A stretch of 64,000 bases of DNA from Nipponacmea schrenckii (Eukaryota > Mollusca > Gastropoda > Lottiidae), in NCBI GenBank assembly GCA_030562195.1, contig JAUJPP010000012.1, forward strand, positions 2,170,001 through 2,234,000. The letters run 5' to 3'. Shown here piece by piece: positions 62,903 to 64,000 of the stretch. How positions within the stretch are numbered: the first letter of the stretch is position 1; the number at the start of each line of letters is the position of its first letter. A program made the translations under genes and the position numbers. The notes beneath the pieces are model-generated. The model saw only the letters and a list, made by a program, of their open reading frames with translations, made no database searches and was not told the DNA's origin.

Positions 62903-64000
62903 AGATAGCTTGCCAGGCAAGGTAATAAAGGCCCACTGGCAGCATTTATTTCAAATAAAAACTTTTCAGTAAGGTTACAATAAGTGGAATGAATTATTCA
63001 ACCTACCAACCTATTTTTTTCTAGGGTCTCTAGTTTCATTAAAAACTGTCAAGAATTGTACCTAATAACAACTCATTAAATATTTTTCGGTATTTTTATG
63101 ATTTGCAATAGGGTTCACCCTTAATAATATTTTGATATTTTTAATTCTTAATAAGGCTCATCCTTGGTTGATATTAAACAATTTCAGCGAGTTTTGTCAA
63201 AAAGGAATATTTAGAGTGTTCACAAGCCAAAAGTTGAAAGCGTTTTTGAAAACAGGCGCAATAACTGACACTAAATTTTTTTCGATTTATCTGATTTTCA
63301 ATAGGGTTTATCCTTGTGAGAAAACAAATACTAAAGCCAAGTTTCATCAAAATCCATTCAAAATTGTTCTTTCTAGAGTGTTTACGAGTTAAATTGAACG
63401 CGTTTTCAAAAATAAGGTCAATAACTTGTACTAAATATTTTTCGATTTTCAATAGGGTTCATCCTTGGGAGACAACAAATACTCCAGCCAAGTTACATCA
63501 AAATCCATTAAAAATTGTTCTTTCTAGAGTGTTTACAAGCTAAAATTGAACGCGTTTTCAAGAACAAGGGCTATAACTGACACTAAATATTTTTCGATTT
63601 TGCTGATTTTCAATAGAGTTCATCCTTGAGTTATAATACACTCTCACACCAAGTTTCATCGAAATCCATCAAGAATTGTGCCATGTAGAGTGTTTACGAG
63701 ACAAAAATCGAACGTGTTTTAAAGAACAAGGGCAATAATTCATATTAGATATATTTTGATATTTTTAATTTTCAATTAGGCTCATCCCTTGCGATATCCA
63801 ACAATTTCAGTGAGTTTTGTCAACATTGGTCATGAATTGTACCTTCTAGAGTGTTTATTAGCCAAAAAGTTAAACCCGTTTTCAAACACAAGGGCAATAA
63901 CTGACACTAAATATATTTCGATTTATTTGATTTTCAAAAAGGTTCATTCTTGGGTAAAAACAAATACTCAAGCCAAGTTTTATCAAAATCCATTAAGAAT
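62903..64000. mobile_element. Pearl/HINE-like element with ~160-bp tandem units, cut by window end
   Basis: AAGATAGCTTGCCAGGCAAGG at the left, then the same unique start and tandem units as 45985-46990, nearly identical over several hundred bases (caaataaaaacttttcagta..., cattaaaaactgtcaagaat...). The unit phrase ggttcatccttg recurs about every 160 bp. It begins only ~109 bp from the RNF13-like start codon. Confidence 0.72.

Overview
The window is eukaryotic nuclear DNA, AT-rich, with short exons split by GT-AG introns and a heavy load of non-autonomous transposons. The gene content (TFDP, RNF13, CRYZ and UPF0449/C19orf25 orthologues, a bacterial-style 3-hydroxybutyrate dehydrogenase, a CR1/jockey-like LINE) points to an invertebrate metazoan. 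So do the many pearl/HINE-like repeats, which start TATACGCCCAC, carry GTCC runs and have ~160-bp core repeats. These are typical of molluscs, so a gastropod or other mollusc is most likely, but I cannot name the species.

Layout. 1-821: 3' end of a DUF288/STELLO-like glycosyltransferase gene (+). 1062-4259: complete eight-exon zeta-crystallin/quinone oxidoreductase gene (-). 4260-7616: intergenic DNA with two foldback transposons, one with a perfect 8-bp target duplication. 7617-12671: complete eight-exon pancreatic-lipase-type gene (-) with a 28-bp minisatellite and a SINE in introns. 12757-27614: a ~7-kb tandem duplication carrying two intact eight-exon D-3-hydroxybutyrate dehydrogenase genes (-). 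The two units differ by several dated insertions, and an inversion lies at the end of the second. 29436-30270: small UPF0449 gene (-), followed by a shared divergent upstream region. 32292-41220: complete twelve-exon DP (E2F partner) gene (+) with a long 3' UTR. 43955-48450: transposon mosaic including a LINE whose two halves now face each other. 49981-52152: complete four-exon DGAT2/MOGAT-family acyltransferase gene (+). 52330-55080: 39-bp minisatellite. 57192-62794: complete RNF13-type PA-TM-RING ubiquitin ligase gene (-) with two alternative versions of one PA-domain exon. 62903-64000: another pearl/HINE-like element running off the window.

Exon models were built by hand from splice signals, reading phase and family resemblance. 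In every complete gene the exon lengths add up to an uninterrupted frame ending at a stop. The genes are not an operon. Three of them (lipase, hydroxybutyrate dehydrogenase, acylglycerol acyltransferase) belong to lipid and ketone metabolism, but that may be chance. The observations most worth checking are the mutually exclusive exon pair in the RNF13-like gene and the duplicated dehydrogenase locus. In the latter, each copy serves as the empty-site control for mobile elements in the other.
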